Source: Intestinibacter sp034113885
Lineage (GTDB): Bacteria > Bacillota > Clostridia > Peptostreptococcales > Peptostreptococcaceae
Assembly: GCF_034113885.1 (NCBI RefSeq)
Contig: NZ_JAXEWM010000192.1
Coordinates: 1-5,766, forward strand
DNA length: 5,766 bases
Direction of reading: 5' to 3'
Positions 5,096 to 5,766 of the stretch are shown piece after piece. The first letter of the stretch is position 1; the number at the start of each line of letters is the position of its first letter. The notes beneath the pieces are model-generated. The model was not told the DNA's origin. It worked only from the letters and a program-made list of their open reading frames with translations, and ran no database searches. The translations under genes were made by a program, and so were the position numbers.

Positions 5096-5766
5096 TTATA
5101 AATTGTTTACATTATCTTTGAAGTCGCGTCCTCTCACTTCAAAGCTTGTGTACATATCCCAGCTTGCGCATGCTGGAGAAAGTAAAACAACATCTCCTTC
5201 ATTTGCAAGCTCGTGAGAAACTTTTACTGCTTCTTTCATATCATTTACTCTTTTAATTGTTTCAAATCCTTTAGCTTTTGCACAAGCTTCTATTTTTGGT
5301 GCAGTTGCACCCATTAAAACTAAAGCTTTTACATTTTCCTTGGCAATATCTAAAAGTTCATCGTAAGCACTATCCTTATCGTATCCTCCAGCTATTAATA
5401 TAATAGGATTCTTGTAAGAAGTAACTGCTTTAATAGTTGAGTCTGGATTAGTACCCTTTGAGTCGTTTACATACATAACTCCATCAAGAGTTCTTACATA
5501 TTCTAATCTATGTTCTACTGCTTTGAAAGTTTTTAGAACTTCTCTAATGACATCTAAGTCTACACCTAGTACATATGCACCTATAGCTGCTGCCATGCAG
5601 TTTTCTAGGTTATGTCCTCCTGGTAAGCTAAGTTCATCTTTATTTAGAAGTACTATTTCTTTATCTACATTTATTATTATATTTCCTTCATCGTTTACAT
5701 ATACTCCTCTTACATCTTGTGATTTTCTTGAGAAGTATAAAACTTGAGAGTTGCATTTACTTGCCA
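5096..5766 (-). CDS. murD: MurD, UDP-MurNAc-L-alanine:D-glutamate ligase (C-terminal part, cut by right edge)
   Basis: This cytoplasmic ATP-dependent ligase adds D-glutamate to UDP-MurNAc-L-alanine. The frame stays open to the window edge, so only about the last 222 residues are present and the gene's true start lies outside. An internal ATG at 5594-5596 is not the start: the residues before it are typical MurD (KCNSQVLYFSRK, then LPGGHNLENC joined directly to the ATG). Seen in order are the end of the central ATPase domain, then the C-terminal domain with HRLEYV, NDSKGTNPDST (the family's conserved Asn-Asp-Ser-Lys motif), LIAGGYDKD and LSPACASWDMYTSFEVRGRDFK, whose Ser and aromatic residues bind D-glutamate in the family. 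It is the first gene here of the murD-spoVE-murG unit. Confidence 0.96.
   Translation of the reverse strand, partial: ASKCNSQVLYFSRKSQDVRGVYVNDEGNIIINVDKEIVLLNKDELSLPGGHNLENCMAAAIGAYVLGVDLDVIREVLKTFKAVEHRLEYVRTLDGVMYVNDSKGTNPDSTIKAVTSYKNPIILIAGGYDKDSAYDELLDIAKENVKALVLMGATAPKIEACAKAKGFETIKRVNDMKEAVKVSHELANEGDVVLLSPACASWDMYTSFEVRGRDFKDNVNNL

Noticed and set aside
5594..5596. ATG as a start of a short protein with MurD C-terminal sequence
   Set aside because: The frame is open and MurD-like all the way to the window edge, so this Met is internal.
5523..5747. Plus-strand open frame within murD
   Set aside because: It is an antisense shadow of conserved MurD sequence.

Overview
The window is an AT-rich stretch of low-GC Firmicutes chromosome that carries the downstream half of a division and cell wall (dcw) gene cluster. 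All supported genes are on the minus strand. In transcription order they are murD (cut by the right edge), a SEDS gene of the SpoVE/FtsW type, murG, ftsQ/divIB and ftsZ, followed by the first codons of an unidentified gene cut by the left edge. The murD-spoVE-murG order, the strong GGAGG-type ribosome binding sites and the protein sequences point to a spore-forming member of the Clostridia. My impression is that it is close to Peptostreptococcaceae (the Clostridioides/Paraclostridium/Romboutsia group). That placement rests on memory of protein character, not on a search.

Layout, right to left. murD, spoVE and murG (5766 to 2689) are closely spaced (50 nt, then 14 nt) and look like one operon tail. 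It ends in a hairpin plus T-run just after murG. A 233-nt gap holds that terminator and a long AT palindrome, then ftsQ (2455 to 1706). A 315-nt, extremely AT-rich gap holds three promoter-like sites, then ftsZ (1369 to 209), which ends in a perfect 12-bp bidirectional-type terminator. Left of that is a leader of about 130 nt with an 18-bp interrupted inverted repeat. This repeat would enclose the ribosome binding site and ATG of the next gene.

Functionally, MurD adds D-glutamate to the cytoplasmic UDP-MurNAc-L-Ala precursor and MurG makes lipid II on the inner face of the membrane. The SEDS protein polymerises lipid II with a partner class B PBP. FtsQ/DivIB is a bitopic divisome scaffold and FtsZ is the cytoskeletal ring. 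In Bacillus the interval between murG and ftsZ contains further genes, such as murB, ylxW, ylxX and ftsA. Here only ftsQ lies in that interval.

I see no mobile element, CRISPR array, tRNA or rRNA, and no evidence of an entirely new system: this is largely a housekeeping region. The most interesting item is the sequestering hairpin at 27-103. A promoter-like site is embedded so that only transcripts read through from ftsZ would contain both hairpin arms. Several start codons are set here at an internal ATG, because the longest open frame begins inside or beyond the ribosome binding site.
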